Assembly (NCBI RefSeq): GCF_040954645.1
Contig: NC_092809.1
Location: forward strand, 76,896,935-76,960,934
DNA: 64,000 bases
Source: Diabrotica undecimpunctata
Lineage: Eukaryota; Arthropoda; Insecta; Coleoptera; Chrysomelidae
Direction of reading: 5' to 3'
Shown here: positions 11,861 to 22,380 of the stretch, one piece after another
Numbering within the stretch: the stretch's first letter is position 1
Layout: every line of letters begins with the position of its first letter
Translations under genes and position numbers: made by a program
Notes under the pieces: model-generated
Seen by the model: only the letters and a program-made list of their open reading frames with translations
Database searches by the model: none
What the model was told of the DNA's origin: nothing

Positions 11861-13110
11861 ACTATAGAGTTATTGTTAAAAACGTTTTAACTACTCTTTC
11901 ACTAAAATAGTCAACTCGACTTTTTATTTATGGAAACTTTTAAGTTCTGAGAAAGCTTTCAAATGTAAGAGGTAAATAATTGACGCGAATAAAGTTCCGT
12001 CATTAGCAATATCGTTAAACATTCTAATTTTTACGGTCATTCGCTGTAGACCTTCAGCAAACTCAAGTTTTAGCTTGGACTATAATAAAATAAGTAAAGT
12101 ACGTCAAGGTATTCTTAGATACATTTACGATATCAAAAAACATATAGTGGTCTAAATAAATATAAAAGTCATAGGTTACACCAGGTTATGATAAATATAG
12201 TGTAGATAACATTCCCGTTTGATAAATAATCTAAGATCTATTTAAAAAACCTACAATATAATATTTCATAACCTGTTTGACCCCTGGTGGTGGCAATTAA
12301 ATGTATACCCAGAACACTATCACCGCTATTTATTTTAATTTAATTGTCTTTTATATATAATAAATTTTATATAATAGGATCGTAACGGACCTAACAAAAT
12401 AATTACTGAACAAATATATGAATTTGTTCGTTTAGTCGGAGTCTGTATTGGTCGTCAATCGCTTGGTTATATTATTTGTATACCTTTTATTGTTTCATAT
12501 CGTCTAATTTTATTACTTTTTTAATTTTTCGACATCAGCAAAAAATTAAAACAATAATTGGTTGGCCGAAGTCTACACAGATAATAAAGGTAATTAAACG
12601 CTAGTAACAGAAGTTAGGTGGTAACCTATAAATATCATGAGACAGTCTCATGTAATAATCATGAGACAATATCAAAGTATTACAAATTTTTGATACAATT
12701 GGCTATGAGTAAATGCAGGAGAATAAAACTTTCAGGGTGCATTAAAAACCGCCAGGCAAGCATCGAAGACCTTATTGCAGCATAATGGTAAACCACAAAA
12801 TAAGAAAGCTGAAAAATCAAGGTTTAAAGTTTTAAAAAATTTTTAAAAATATTGATTGAACGTTAGAAAACTATAACTCTTGTTAGTTGATTGTGTTAAG
12901 CATTAAAATTCATAAACGTTTATTATTTTACAGAAAAACCACACATTTATAAGAAAAATGGGGTTAATTTAAAAAAAAATGTGGCTTAACATGTTCTTTA
13001 ATTTAAAAATCGTAACACAACATTGAAAAAAAAATTATAAAATTAAATATTTATATAACAATCAAACAATGAAAACTTTGTTTTCAACACTTCCACAAAA
13101 TTTATTATAA
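11861..13110. other. AT-rich interval, nothing coding
   Basis: No gene or domain recognised. A short palindrome CATGAGACAGTCTCATG lies near 12638-12655 with a further CATGAGAC just downstream; otherwise unstructured AT-rich sequence. Confidence 0.4.
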
Positions 13111-13116
13111 TATCTT

Positions 13117-13165
13117 ATCACTACAGCTGTTTCGGCAGAGTGTCTTTCTCAAGTAATCTATCTTT
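13117..13165 (-). ncRNA. Hammerhead-like motif downstream of a PLE (degenerate)
   Basis: On the minus strand, ACTTGAGAAAG ... CTGCCGAAACAGCTG resembles a hammerhead ribozyme core: a CUGANGA-like segment, a short helix, then GAAAC. It lies about 30 nt beyond the stop codon of the PLE frame at 13191. Hammerhead motifs are known in PLE non-coding ends, so the position supports the call. The first core segment has an extra base compared with CUGANGA, so activity is doubtful. Confidence 0.4.
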
Positions 13166-13190
13166 GGTATGTGTTTACACTTTATAGTCT

Positions 13191-13780
13191 TTAACTGAAT
13201 AAGTTGAGTAGGGGAGAACTGTTTCTCTTAAGTTGGTCATTCAGAATTATGTCTGTATTTTGTAATTTGTCAATTTCCATAGATTCTAATAAAGATAGCT
13301 GAAGGCCTTTATTTTGGATGTGAAGAATTTCAAATTCGTCATTAAAAGAATGATTATGATTTAGTAGGTGAAGTGCGTGTGTAGAATCTGTTTTTCTATT
13401 ATTGATAACCCTTTTATGTTCTTTATACGTTCGTTAAAAGTTCTACCAGTTTGCCCGATGTAAGTTTTTGGGCAGTGGCCACATTTAAGTTTGTATATAC
13501 CACTGTGTAATTGCTTTTTATTTTGGCTCTTGTTGTTTTTAATATATTTGCCTTAGTTGTTGTTTGTTCTAAAAGCTTTTATTCCTTTCTTTGTTATGTG
13601 TTTGGCTATGTTTGTTAATATTTTGCCGGTATATGTAATCGAGCAGAAGGTACTGAGTTTTTTCTCCTGTGGTGGAAATACTAATTTCAGAGATTTCTTG
13701 TAGTTTTTGATTTAAAATTGTATTAATTGTTAGTTCGTTGTACCAATTGTTTACTGCTATTTGCTAAATCACAGGTCTGA
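13191..13780 (-). pseudogene. Penelope-like element C-terminus with clear GIY-YIG nuclease
   Basis: Minus-strand C-terminal domain of a PLE. From high coordinate: ILTNIAKHITKKGIKAF (linker), an in-frame stop, then QLHSGIYKLKCGHCPKTYIG (about 13450-13510), an intact GIY-YIG core with the Cys pair of PLE nucleases, followed by QTGRTFNERI. A one-base loss near 13420 shifts the frame; the new frame reads HKRVINNRKTDSTHAL, HNHSFNDEFEIL and SLLESMEIDKLQ. It ends at a stop codon at 13191-13193. The RT half is missing, so this is the 3' part of a truncated copy. It represents a different PLE lineage from the one at 6530-7174, judged by the CGHCPKTYIG block. Confidence 0.88.
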
Positions 13781-13841
13781 TTTTTCACAGGTCAGACATG
13801 TGAATTTCAACGAAAAATAACACTTGCTTGAGCGGCGTCTG

Positions 13842-14005
13842 ATTCACTAAGAGACATCTTTAAGAGCAACATCCCGATAGCTATGAAACGGAAAACATTT
13901 GACCAATGCGTTCTTCCTATTATGACAAACGGAGCAGAAACTCTCACTCTCAAAAAAACGTTAGCACTAAAAATGCGAGTGGTACAAAGGTGCATGGAAA
14001 GACAA
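13842..14005 (+). pseudogene. LINE E RT C-terminal fragment
   Basis: Reads DIFKSNIPIAMKRKTF, DQCVLPIMTNGAETLTL and MRVVQRCMER in one plus frame, collinear with the LINE E fragment at 10405-10490 and with the block missing there between the two halves. Both ends are truncated and it joins unrelated sequence; no tail or target duplication is visible. Confidence 0.7.
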
Positions 14006-14213
14006 AAATACGTTTTGTCTTTTTTTGTTACGTTCTCCACCAATATAAAAACTGTTTGAATACGGCATGTTTTGAAATAGTTGTCTCTAGATGATCCATG
14101 AAAGTATCTGATAGCAATGGGCTTAGAGAATTATCCAAGTCCTGTTTAATATATCCCCTATTTGTATATATTTAATTATTAAATTCAAAGTAGTCTTGAT
14201 TTATGCAAATTTT

Positions 14214-14531
14214 CTTCTTCTTCAGGTGCCATCTCCGCTACGGAGGTTGGCATCATCATAGCTATTTTAATTTTTGAGGTAGTAGCTCTAAACAGTTGTT
14301 TTGAGCTACATTAAAACCATTCTCTCAGGTTCTTAAGCCATGAAATTCGTCTTCTTCCTATGCTTCTTCTGCCATCTATCTTTCCTTGCATTGTGAGTCG
14401 CAGAATGCCATACTTCTCGCCCCGCATCACATGTCCGAGATACTGTAGCTTTCTTTCTTTAATTGTAAGTGCAACTTCCTTCTCTTTACCTATTCTTCTC
14501 AGTACTTCATTGTTCGTAACTCTATCTACCC
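14214..14531 (-). mobile_element. 5'-truncated LINE A copy (318 bp) with 11-bp target duplication
   Basis: Minus-strand 3' end of LINE A. The frame reads TNNEVLRRIGKEKEVAL, LQYLGHVMRGEKYG, GKIDGRRSIGRRRISWLKNL, then a diverged end with a stop and the shared terminal sequence (ATGCCAACCTCCGTAGC-like) followed by a GAA-repeat tail at 14214-14220. The 11-bp repeat ATGCAAATTTT is present at 14203-14213 and 14532-14542, just outside the insert. The protein block resembles LINE A residues near 4975-5200 with many substitutions, so this is a subfamily or an old copy. Confidence 0.85.
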
Positions 14532-14734
14532 ATGCAAATTTTAAGATCTTAAATGACACGCTGAATAAACGTCAAAATATTTTAAACCAATTCAGTACAT
14601 CAGACTACTACATGAGTAACATAAAATTATGTTAATGAGTAATGAGTAATATAAAATTATATTAAAATAATATGTAGTGACTACAAAAAAAATTGGAAAA
14701 TTCCAAATATTCCATATTTTTGTGCATGAGTTTA

Positions 14735-15275
14735 TAATAATTAAATTTACTTAAAAATTAAATCAAATGGTATTTATTTATATTTTATTATAATTTAATA
14801 TTTGTTTGAATTTGACAGAAAGTCAGAAGTAAACAACGTATTCTTTGTTAATAGGTCAACAGGTGGCGTTAGGAGCAAACATAATAATTCATTGAATTAT
14901 TTGAATAAACTTAAACTAATTTGTTTAAAATATAAATAATAAATAAAAAAAAGATGTTACAGCAGGCGATACAGTAGACTAGCGCGAAGCTTTATACTAT
15001 GATTTCTATATTTGTAAAATTTAAATATTTTTAAAATTGAATAAAGTAATTGTATTATTTATTTATCATTTATAATTTAAACAAATTATAATAAATTTAA
15101 ATAATTAAATGAATTATTATGTTTGCTCCCAACGCCACCTGTTGACGTATTAATAGAGTATACGTTGTTTACTTCTGGCGTTCTGACAGACCTGTTTAAT
15201 GCAAACGAAATATTAAATTATAATTGTTAAAATATAAATTTATATTTGATAGTAAATTTAATAATTATATAAACT
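14735..15275. repeat. Large foldback element with long AT-rich inverted arms
   Basis: Left arm (about 14735-14930) and right arm (about 15085-15275) are inverted copies, clearest at CAACAGGTGGCGTTAGGAGC (14859-14878) against GCTCCCAACGCCACCTGTTG (15126-15145). Also matched are AGAAGTAAACAACGTAT on the left and ATACGTTGTTTACTTCT on the right. The loop holds no coding sequence. Arms of more than 150 bp with a central spacer fit a foldback/MITE-like DNA element. Confidence 0.75.
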
Positions 15276-15450
15276 AAATAAGATGTTTAAAAGTAACATC
15301 TAATATAATAATAATTGTAATTATATGAAATTATTTTAAAACACGAAGTATGTTAAAAATTTACACAGCCGTAATAAACAACTTAAAATATAGAAAACCT
15401 AGTATTAAGCTTCGCGCCAGTCTACTGTGCCGCCTACTGTAATATGTTTC
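14945..15450. repeat. Second inverted pair interleaved with the foldback
   Basis: CAGTAGACTAGCGCGAAGCTT at about 14970 in the foldback loop has an inverted counterpart (AAGCTTCGCGCCAGTCTACTG, about 15409-15429) outside the right arm. Flanking sequence also matches in part (GTTACAGCAGGCG / CGCCTACTGTAAT). Arm order is therefore A B A' B', not the nested A B B' A' of a simple foldback. Confidence 0.65.
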
Positions 15451-16480
15451 TTTTGTTTTTGATTTATGGTAACTATTTTTTGGATCCCAGATGCAAGGCT
15501 GCATCTGGTATAAATCCAGAAATCGCATTACCTTTTCATTTTTCCACTCCATTTCACTGTAGGTACACCACAAATCAAAGCGTAATAGGTACGATAATTC
15601 TATTTAAACACACAAAGTCGAATTAATTGTTCAAGAATAACGAGAATTACAATAAAGTTAGGTTAAGATAAACAGCGAGACAACCACCGGAGCGAGCTAA
15701 GTGTGGGCAGTCGATACATACATTCGGCTTATTCATGTCAAAAAACGACAAGTGGACGAATAGGCGTAATTGCTATTCGGTTATGCGTGCGAATAAAGCA
15801 AATAATTGACGAATATACCCTTCACACTTCGTCTTATGCGGCCGAATATGGCGCATAATGAATAACACAGCCAAGTGTGGTGTCGACAGAAAGTAAGTCT
15901 AGATTTTCGCATTTATTGTACCAAAAATCATGTTTTATAAATTTTTGAAATTTCGATTCGATTCGGTATCTATTTTTGTACTAATTATTCGTTATACGTA
16001 TTCGTAACGTAACTGTCTATTATGCAAGATTAATTTTATGTCACAGGCTCGGAGCCGATATAATGGACTCATTATTTATTTAAACAAACATGTTACTTTG
16101 TCACCTGAATCAGATTCATTGGTGAGGGTCGACTACTTTTTATTAGCATTGTATATAAAAAATTAAATATATTTTCTACAGCAAGTCATTAAGATAATAA
16201 TTGTTGTTCTAAAAAGAAATATTGATTTATTAAAAACAACACAAAGTAATTCATTAAAATACTTTTTTTGTATTTCCAGGAACTTTATGCATGCTTATGT
16301 TTGTATAATTTAATGAAAATCTTACCATATTTTGTTACATTGTTTTAGGTTTGCTTTCGGTAATTTGCTAATGAATTTTGAAATAATCAGTGTTAGTCTT
16401 CTTCTTCTCTTTTTTTTATAAAGAGTGGAAAGACAAATAGAATAAGCTCGATAATAAATAATTGGGGCGTGATAAAAAAC
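15451..16480. other. Interval without recognised gene
   Basis: No supported coding sequence. 15690-15895 is more CpG-rich, with GTGTGGGCAGTCGA-like and AGTGTGGTGTCGACA segments near its two ends that suggest a small decayed element, but boundaries are not resolvable by eye. A TCTTCTTCTTCTC run at about 16397 resembles a LINE A tail without a body. Confidence 0.35.
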
Positions 16481-16554
16481 GCTGACACGTCGATTGATAT
16501 TTTGATAAACATAGACCTGCTGTGCTTGCCGCAAGACATAGACCTCCAGCAAAT

Positions 16555-16680
16555 GTACAAACGTATGAAGTATGACATTTATGTGACATTCGACGTACGA
16601 CATTTTATGCGTCATTCGACGTTTTTAACTACGTTTTATGCATTGTTCGACGTTTGTTATGACGTTTTATGCGTCGTCAT
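16555..16680. repeat. Degenerate minisatellite (CGACGTTTTATGCGTC-like)
   Basis: Four or so imperfect units built on TTCGACGT and ATTTTATGCGTCATTCGAC alternate across this stretch with a period of about 25-35 bp. Confidence 0.6.
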
Positions 16681-16734
16681 CTAAACGGCAATCAGTATGC
16701 CGATTCTGGACCACGAACCACGATGGGGCCAACG

Positions 16735-16935
16735 AATTATGACAAATCCAGACCACGTTGGTCTAGAGCCCTCTGACAGTTCCAGACCACGTTGGCCTAG
16801 AAGCCTCAGACAGTCACAGGAGCCTGCGATAAGGATGTGTCCGGGATTTCTTTGACAATTCCAGGCCACGTTGGTCGGGATCTCTCCTTATACATGTGGT
16901 CGGGAACTCTCGAACTATGGTAAGGATGTGGTCGG
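16735..16935. repeat. Degenerate minisatellite (CCAGACCACGTTGGTC-like)
   Basis: CCAGACCACGTTGGTCTAGA (about 16750), CCAGACCACGTTGGCCTAGA (about 16783) and CCAGGCCACGTTGGTCGGGA (about 16861) are spaced copies. Related TGGTCGGGATCTCTC units follow near 16895-16945. The units are GC-richer than the surroundings and none is coding. Confidence 0.65.
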
Positions 16936-16984
16936 GATCTCTCTTTATATATCTAATTAACAAGCTAAATTTTGATAAGTATGT

Positions 16985-18995
16985 CACTTTTTTGAGACTT
17001 CAAAAAATATGCAAAAAAGTTTTCCACTGCTACCCGCCGGATAAATACTCCCTCGTAGGGGGCAAACGGGGAGATCGATTAACCAAAAATCTGTGCACCG
17101 TAGTAAAAAATGTTTCAAATCAAATAAAAAATCTAGCTGAGATAATTTTGAATAAAAATATTTACTAGCACTTTTTGTAAAGAATGAACAGATTTCTCAG
17201 AAACAACGCTTAAAGCAAACGGCGATGTTAAATTTTAAAAAATTTGTACCAACTTTATGGTAAAAATTCGATATCTTTTGACCAGAGTGTCCTGTCAACA
17301 AGGATCAAAACGCATTTTAAAGGTGAAAACTGCAGATTGTGTCTGCAATTTTTGTATTTTGCACCAAATATAGTCAACTTCTATAAATCTCGTCAATAAA
17401 TAAATGTTGCGATTTACAATGATATCAATAATATTTATTACTTCCATTGACCAGTCTTAGTGTAATTTCCATTATTAGAGCTTAATCTTTAAAACCTATA
17501 ACATTAAATTTCGATTTTAAGTTTTGTTAACAAATATGAGGCATTTGAAATATGCCTTAGAACGCAGATTTTAAGCTTTCACACTACAAACGAATTTGTA
17601 GATAAAGTTGTGTAGTTTTAAAAAACGTACTTGTGTAATCGAAAAGAAACAGTTTCAAAGGCTTTAGATCGTTTGTAATGTAAAAGGTAAAATTCAACTT
17701 TTTTTAAGCATATTTTAAATGCCTCACATTGGTGCCAAAACCCAAAACCAAAACTTCATGCTGCAGGTTTTGAAAACTAGACTCTAGCAATAAAAATTCC
17801 CTAGTGACCGGTTAATGAAAGTGATAAATTTTACTGGTCTCATGAGAATCGTAAAAAACAGAAAAATCGCGCAACGTTTATATACTTAAAATACTTTGTT
17901 ATGTTAAAACACTATGTTAAAAAAAAATTGTTAAAATCTGACTGTATTTTCGGCAAAATACAAAAATTGCATAGGAAAACTGCAGTCTCGACAGACTGCG
18001 CTTATATTTTGTCGACAGAACACTCTTATCAGTAGTAATATCCCTAGGACATTGATAACAGACGAGATAATTTCATGACAATCGAAAGCTCGTTCCTTGG
18101 TAACAGCACGAAGCCGAAGGCTGAGTGCTGTTACCAAGCAACGAGCTTGAGAAATTTGTCATGAAATTATGAGGCATTCATCAATGTCCGAGGGATATTC
18201 GGCGGATAATTTTTCGAAAAAAAAATCATAACTCAACAGAACGAAACATTTATTTATTAAAAGTACAGTTAGTGAAAGTACAATTATTAAAATTTAAGTT
18301 AACATTAGATTCGTTGCTGTTCTCTACTATAGAAGATCTATTACCACGCATAATATTTATAATCTTGTTGTGGTGTTCTTGATCGAGATTCAAGTATGGT
18401 TTTAATTTATAACGAAAATTCCATGAATATTCCCCAAATATATTTGTGACTGTAGGTTGTATTTCTGGGAATTTGTTCTTTGATTAGCGCATTTATACTT
18501 TGAACCTTCTCATTGCCAAAACGTGACATTTTGAAATTTATTTGGATGAAGTTGTCAAACTCGATCGTGTTGTCACAGGGATTGAAAATTGCACTGAATG
18601 CAATTATCAGTCTAATGTTGACATGATTGGGTGAAATTGTTCCACATGACACAAAATGACGAAATTTGAATGGTTGTTAGAACAGTCGAAAAATTATCAA
18701 GATATCAAATTTTTACCATCGAGTTAATACAAATTTTATGTAAAATTTATTTTGCGCGCGTATCTGACATTCAACGTCGTCGCTGTTCGTCAAACTTCAA
18801 GTGCTCTTTCTGAGAGAACAACTTACTCTACAATATATAAAAAATGAAAATTTTTGTTCAAAATTATCTCAGCTACAATATTTATTTAAAATATTTTCTT
18901 CTTCCACGTACAGATTCTAGGCAAATCTATTTCCCCCTACAAGGAGGGTTTTAGGGGGAAGCCTGGAGGTAGGAGTGGTAAACTTTTTGCATCGA
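16985..18995. repeat. About 2-kb segment bounded by long imperfect inverted repeats
   Basis: The left end (16985-17165) and right end (18840-18995) are inverted relatives. Left TAGCTGAGATAATTTTGAA (about 17133) mirrors right TTCAAAATTATCTCAGCTA (about 18857). The G/C-run blocks (left CTCGTAGGGGGCAAACGGGG, right CCCCCTACAAGGAGGG) and TGCAAAAAAGTTT / AAACTTTTTGCA also mirror. The interior has no long frame. It looks like a decayed non-autonomous DNA transposon with a second foldback inside (18027-18210). Confidence 0.6.
18027..18210. repeat. Compact foldback (about 83-bp arms, 15-bp loop)
   Basis: Arms run about 18027-18109 and 18125-18210: TTGGTAACAGCAC opposes GTGCTGTTACCAA, TTTCATGACAA opposes TTGTCATGAAA, and AATATCCCTAGGACATTGAT opposes ATCAATGTCCGAGGGATATT. 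Only about 15 bp separate the arms, so transcript or single-stranded DNA would form one long hairpin. Such near-palindromes are typical of MITE-like foldback elements. Confidence 0.75.
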
Positions 18996-20029
18996 TTTTA
19001 GGATCCACAATTGACATTCTGATCAAAATTCAGTTTGTTCGTATGATTTTTAGAGATTCAGTGGCATTTTCGTCTCTGACGAGTGGAGTTTTTTCATTAA
19101 AAACTTTTCATTTGGTGTGTCACATAACAATGACCAACACAAACTTTCTTATTTCAAATACAACAATATGTACATTATTAAATTTTTTAATTCCTCAGAA
19201 TATTCTAGACATATCTTATGTATAATGTCCTATACACATCTTTAACTGTTTCGGAAATATTAAGTTTTTTCAAATTTATTGCAAAATTTGCTACAACAGA
19301 CTCAATGCTTATTTCCCACGTAGGTACTTGAGAAAGTAATCAAAAACTGTTTCAGCGTTGTTTTTTACTCATATGAAATTTAAAATATTATTTTTTATAA
19401 CAGTGTTGTTTACTTTAGTCTGCTGACCTTAGCCAATTCTTGTCTGTCTACATGACCTTAGTTGTTAGTTTTATCGTCGTTTGAATTTCGGTAACTGCAT
19501 ATCAGAACAATAGTTCATTTGACAGAAATGCACAAAATAACAATTCTACAGATGATTGGTTATAGGAGAACACACGAACAGTACTGAATGTTAGCCGCTT
19601 ATTTCATGTAACATTTTCTTTTCCACCTATATATCAAGGGACAATTAATAAAATAAAAAAGCAGTTTTGCAAGCTTGAAAATGTATGGAAAATAAAAAAA
19701 GCAGCTGCTAATGCAATAAGTGGTAATGCCAAATTGGATATTAGGAAGTTTGAGGAAAACCCACATACTTCTATTGATCCACGACGGATCCACTGAGGGA
19801 TGTATAATTAGTTAGATAGATCCTACAAGAAAGTTGAAGTTCCATGAAAGTTACCTTTTTTCAACTTCCTCATTGTCTAATTTGCTCTGGTGACATATAA
19901 ACCAGTAACTTTTGTTCTTGTTCCAAACGTTTATTTTTTGCAAGCCCTTTACATGCATCTAGGACAACAAAAACAAATTGGAAGTGAATAAAAAAGGGAA
20001 TTATACCAAGATAATCAAACAGCTAAAAT
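18996..20029. other. Interval without supported gene; weak transposase-like scrap
   Basis: Mostly unstructured AT-rich sequence. Around 19640-19795 a plus frame reads IKKQFCKLENVWK, KKAAANAISGNAKLDIRKFE and ENPHTSIDPRRIH, loosely reminiscent of the N-terminal helix-turn-helix part of mariner-like transposases. It is too short and broken to call. Confidence 0.3.
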
Positions 20030-20266
20030 TGAATATCTCGGGAACATCGAAAGATATGGGTTGCTGCAATTAATTCAACAAGGAAAAGTAGAAGGAAAAC
20101 GGGGACCAGGAAGGCGAAGGATTTCCTGGCTGAAAAATCTGCGTACGCGGTTCAACACAAGAACCACAAATCTTTTCAGGGCAGCAATTTGCAAAATACA
20201 GATTGCCATGATGGTCGCCAACATCCGAAAAGAATAGGCACTACAAGAAGAAGAAGAATCAATTTG
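20030..20266 (+). mobile_element. 5'-truncated LINE A copy
   Basis: Reads IEYLGNIERYGLLQLIQQG, KVEGKRGPGRRRISWLKNLR and LFRAAICKIQIAMMVANIRK, then a stop at about 20236. The short 3' end and a tail of four GAA repeats (to about 20264) follow. It is close in sequence to the copy at 30471-30715. No convincing target-site duplication was found. Confidence 0.85.
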
Positions 20267-21696
20267 CTGGCAACACCTTATTGGATATTTAAACCTCTAA
20301 AACTCAAGGTAGTTCAGTCTATTGCATAAATAGATACTAACAATAGGCATTGTCGTTTTGCCCTGTAACGACTGGAACTACCTGAAATTGTACTTCAGCC
20401 GAAAAGAATTTAACAAAATTATTAAAATTTGTTTTTACTAAAAATGCTAAATTATTAGCAAAAAATGCAAAATGCGAACTATAGTTTTGAGTTTCCAAAA
20501 GTTTATCTAACATCATCTTCGTTATTCCTTCGATAATTTGAGATCCTTCGTAAGAATAACAAATGTCCGAAACGATCTACAATAACGTAGTGTGTACAAT
20601 AATCAGACTTCTATTACAGGACAATTAATCGTGGCTTTTAAATACTCCAAACAATCGTCTTGCTGACAGAAAAATTAGGTTCTTCAATATGTACCCGTGT
20701 TGCCGTTCGGCAACACAGGTAATTGAGTTCGATTAATTCTTGCTCTTTTTTTCGTTACCTTTATAAACATCAGCTTTTAAATTAATAAAAAATGGTCGAT
20801 CTAAAAAGGGAATCAGTCTGATTGTTTATTCATGATTAATGCCTTGGGCGTCAACCTTTGACCCGAAACGTTTTCCATCAACTTTTCACTTCATTCCATT
20901 CGGATAAAACAACAGTTCAGCGCCTACCCGTACAAAAAAATTCTCAGAACAAAAAACAATGAAACGCTGCTCTTGCTCAATTTAAAAACAAACCCCCAAA
21001 GTCTTTGTCATCGGGGAAAGTTCCTAAGTGACAGTTTACCCTTAAGTTTCGTTATACACTATTGTTTCTAGTGCAAGGGCGTGCCTCTACAGGATCTCTG
21101 TACTTGTAGTGGATACTTTTATATTTAGAGATGTTTTAATTCGTATAAAATTGTATACTGTAATACTGTTCTTCCACATATAGTCATTACCACTATTAAA
21201 AGATTAAAGTTTTATGTAGACATAATTTGTTAAAATCGTTCGTATCACAGAAAAAATATAAACTTGTAAAGGTAAGCTCGTTACATACTTGTGAAGTTAA
21301 GCTCATTTCCTATTGTGAATATACATACCTGGCCACTCCGTAGCGTCTCTTGTGTTTCCAATATTTCATTAATATCCTTAATTCATTCAATCATTCCCGG
21401 GATTCGTTGTTCCGTCTTTGTTTTTTTGTTGCTAAGTTCAGTAGATGGTGCTGGGGATATTACTTACAGAAATATTATTTTTAAGTATCCACAGGTATGT
21501 CATACACAGTAAGTGAGCGGCTGACTGACTCAGAGTCAAGGCCAAAAAATTACAATACACTTTTCTTTCTCCTTCTTATTTATATAAGCTATCCAGATTT
21601 AGCCATACGGCTCACACTCCCTCTAAGGGGAAAATTCACTCATCCCAGATACCTACGGTATCAAAAGGATTGAGCTCTGGTGGGACTCTTTCCATG
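20267..21696. other. Interval without recognised gene
   Basis: No domain recognised. A perfect small hairpin GTGTTGCCGTTCGGCAACAC lies at about 20698-20717. The remainder is AT-rich and unstructured to the eye. Confidence 0.4.
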
Positions 21697-22052
21697 TTAT
21701 CGAGACCTAGGTGACTTGGATTGCTGGAGTATCTCCCAAAAATTTTTGTACACAAAGGATGTGGACGTCGCGAGGAGTACAGCTTTCTGCATGGCCTTAT
21801 AAAGATGTTCATTTAGACCCAGCTGTTTGATGTTCGCTAGGAGGTTGTTGGGAATAACACCAGTAGTAGATAGAATCTAAGATCAGAATAGCCATGATGA
21901 TTGCCAACCTCCGTCGCGGAGATGGCACGTGAAGAAGAAGAAGTAGATAGAATAATAGGTACTGTCTGGGTACTTTCCATTCTCCATTGTCTCCTGATTT
22001 GTATTTCTAGATCTCTATACTTGGCGATCTTTTCGTTGTATTTAACACGCAT
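21697..22052 (-). pseudogene. C-terminal tail of another LINE, split by a LINE A insertion
   Basis: Minus-strand 3' end of a LINE reading frame: VKYNEKIAKYRDLEIQIRRQ, WRMESTQTVPII, interruption, then STTGVIPNNLLANIKQLGL, NEHLYKAMQKAVLLATST and a stop at 21697-21699. This C-terminal block follows the RT in a common group of insect LINEs; I recognise the block but not the clade with confidence. The reading frame is broken only by the 65-bp LINE A tail plus its duplicated target (21865-21953), so the host LINE was otherwise open here when hit. Confidence 0.7.
21877..21941 (+). mobile_element. Minimal 65-bp LINE A insertion with 12-bp target duplication
   Basis: The shortest family member: 65 bp with the terminal coding sequence (ATAGCCATGATGATTGCCAA), the GGAGATGGCAC 3' end and a GAAGAAGAAGA tail. 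AGTAGATAGAAT is duplicated at 21865-21876 and 21942-21953. It interrupts a minus-strand LINE frame. This delimits how little 3' sequence is needed to be captured for insertion. Confidence 0.88.
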
Positions 22053-22119
22053 AACATATAAGCTATTATTGTTATCTAATTATTCTTATATTATGTACAT
22101 AAGGTCCTAATACATAAAA

Positions 22120-22380
22120 GGATTTTGCCTCGTTAGCTCGTAGACGCCACATTTTTAGTAAAGTTTGTATTTCATTTAGGTTAGCCTGTACTCTATGTTA
22201 TGCTACGGCTGGGTCTTCATGAGAAGAGATTACTGCTGTGTCATCTGCTTAAGTTGCTTTTGTATTTTTTGGTGATGTAGGTAAGTCCATATTGAATATC
22301 AGGTACAACACTGGTCCGAGACCACTGCCTTGATCACAAGAAACTTGATTTCAAATTTTGTTAAACTTGACTTTAAATTG
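22120..22380 (-). pseudogene. Jockey-clade LINE RT fragment
   Basis: Minus strand reads GSGLGPVLYLIFNMDLPTSP, then LADDTAVISSHEDPAVA and a LNEIQTLLKMWRLRANEAKS-like stretch in neighbouring frames. The order QGS.LGPVLY, PTSP, F/LADDTA and the WR..NE.KS block is characteristic of Jockey-type RTs. The first residue of the catalytic box is Leu (usually Phe or Tyr). Several stops and shifts are present. Confidence 0.75.
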
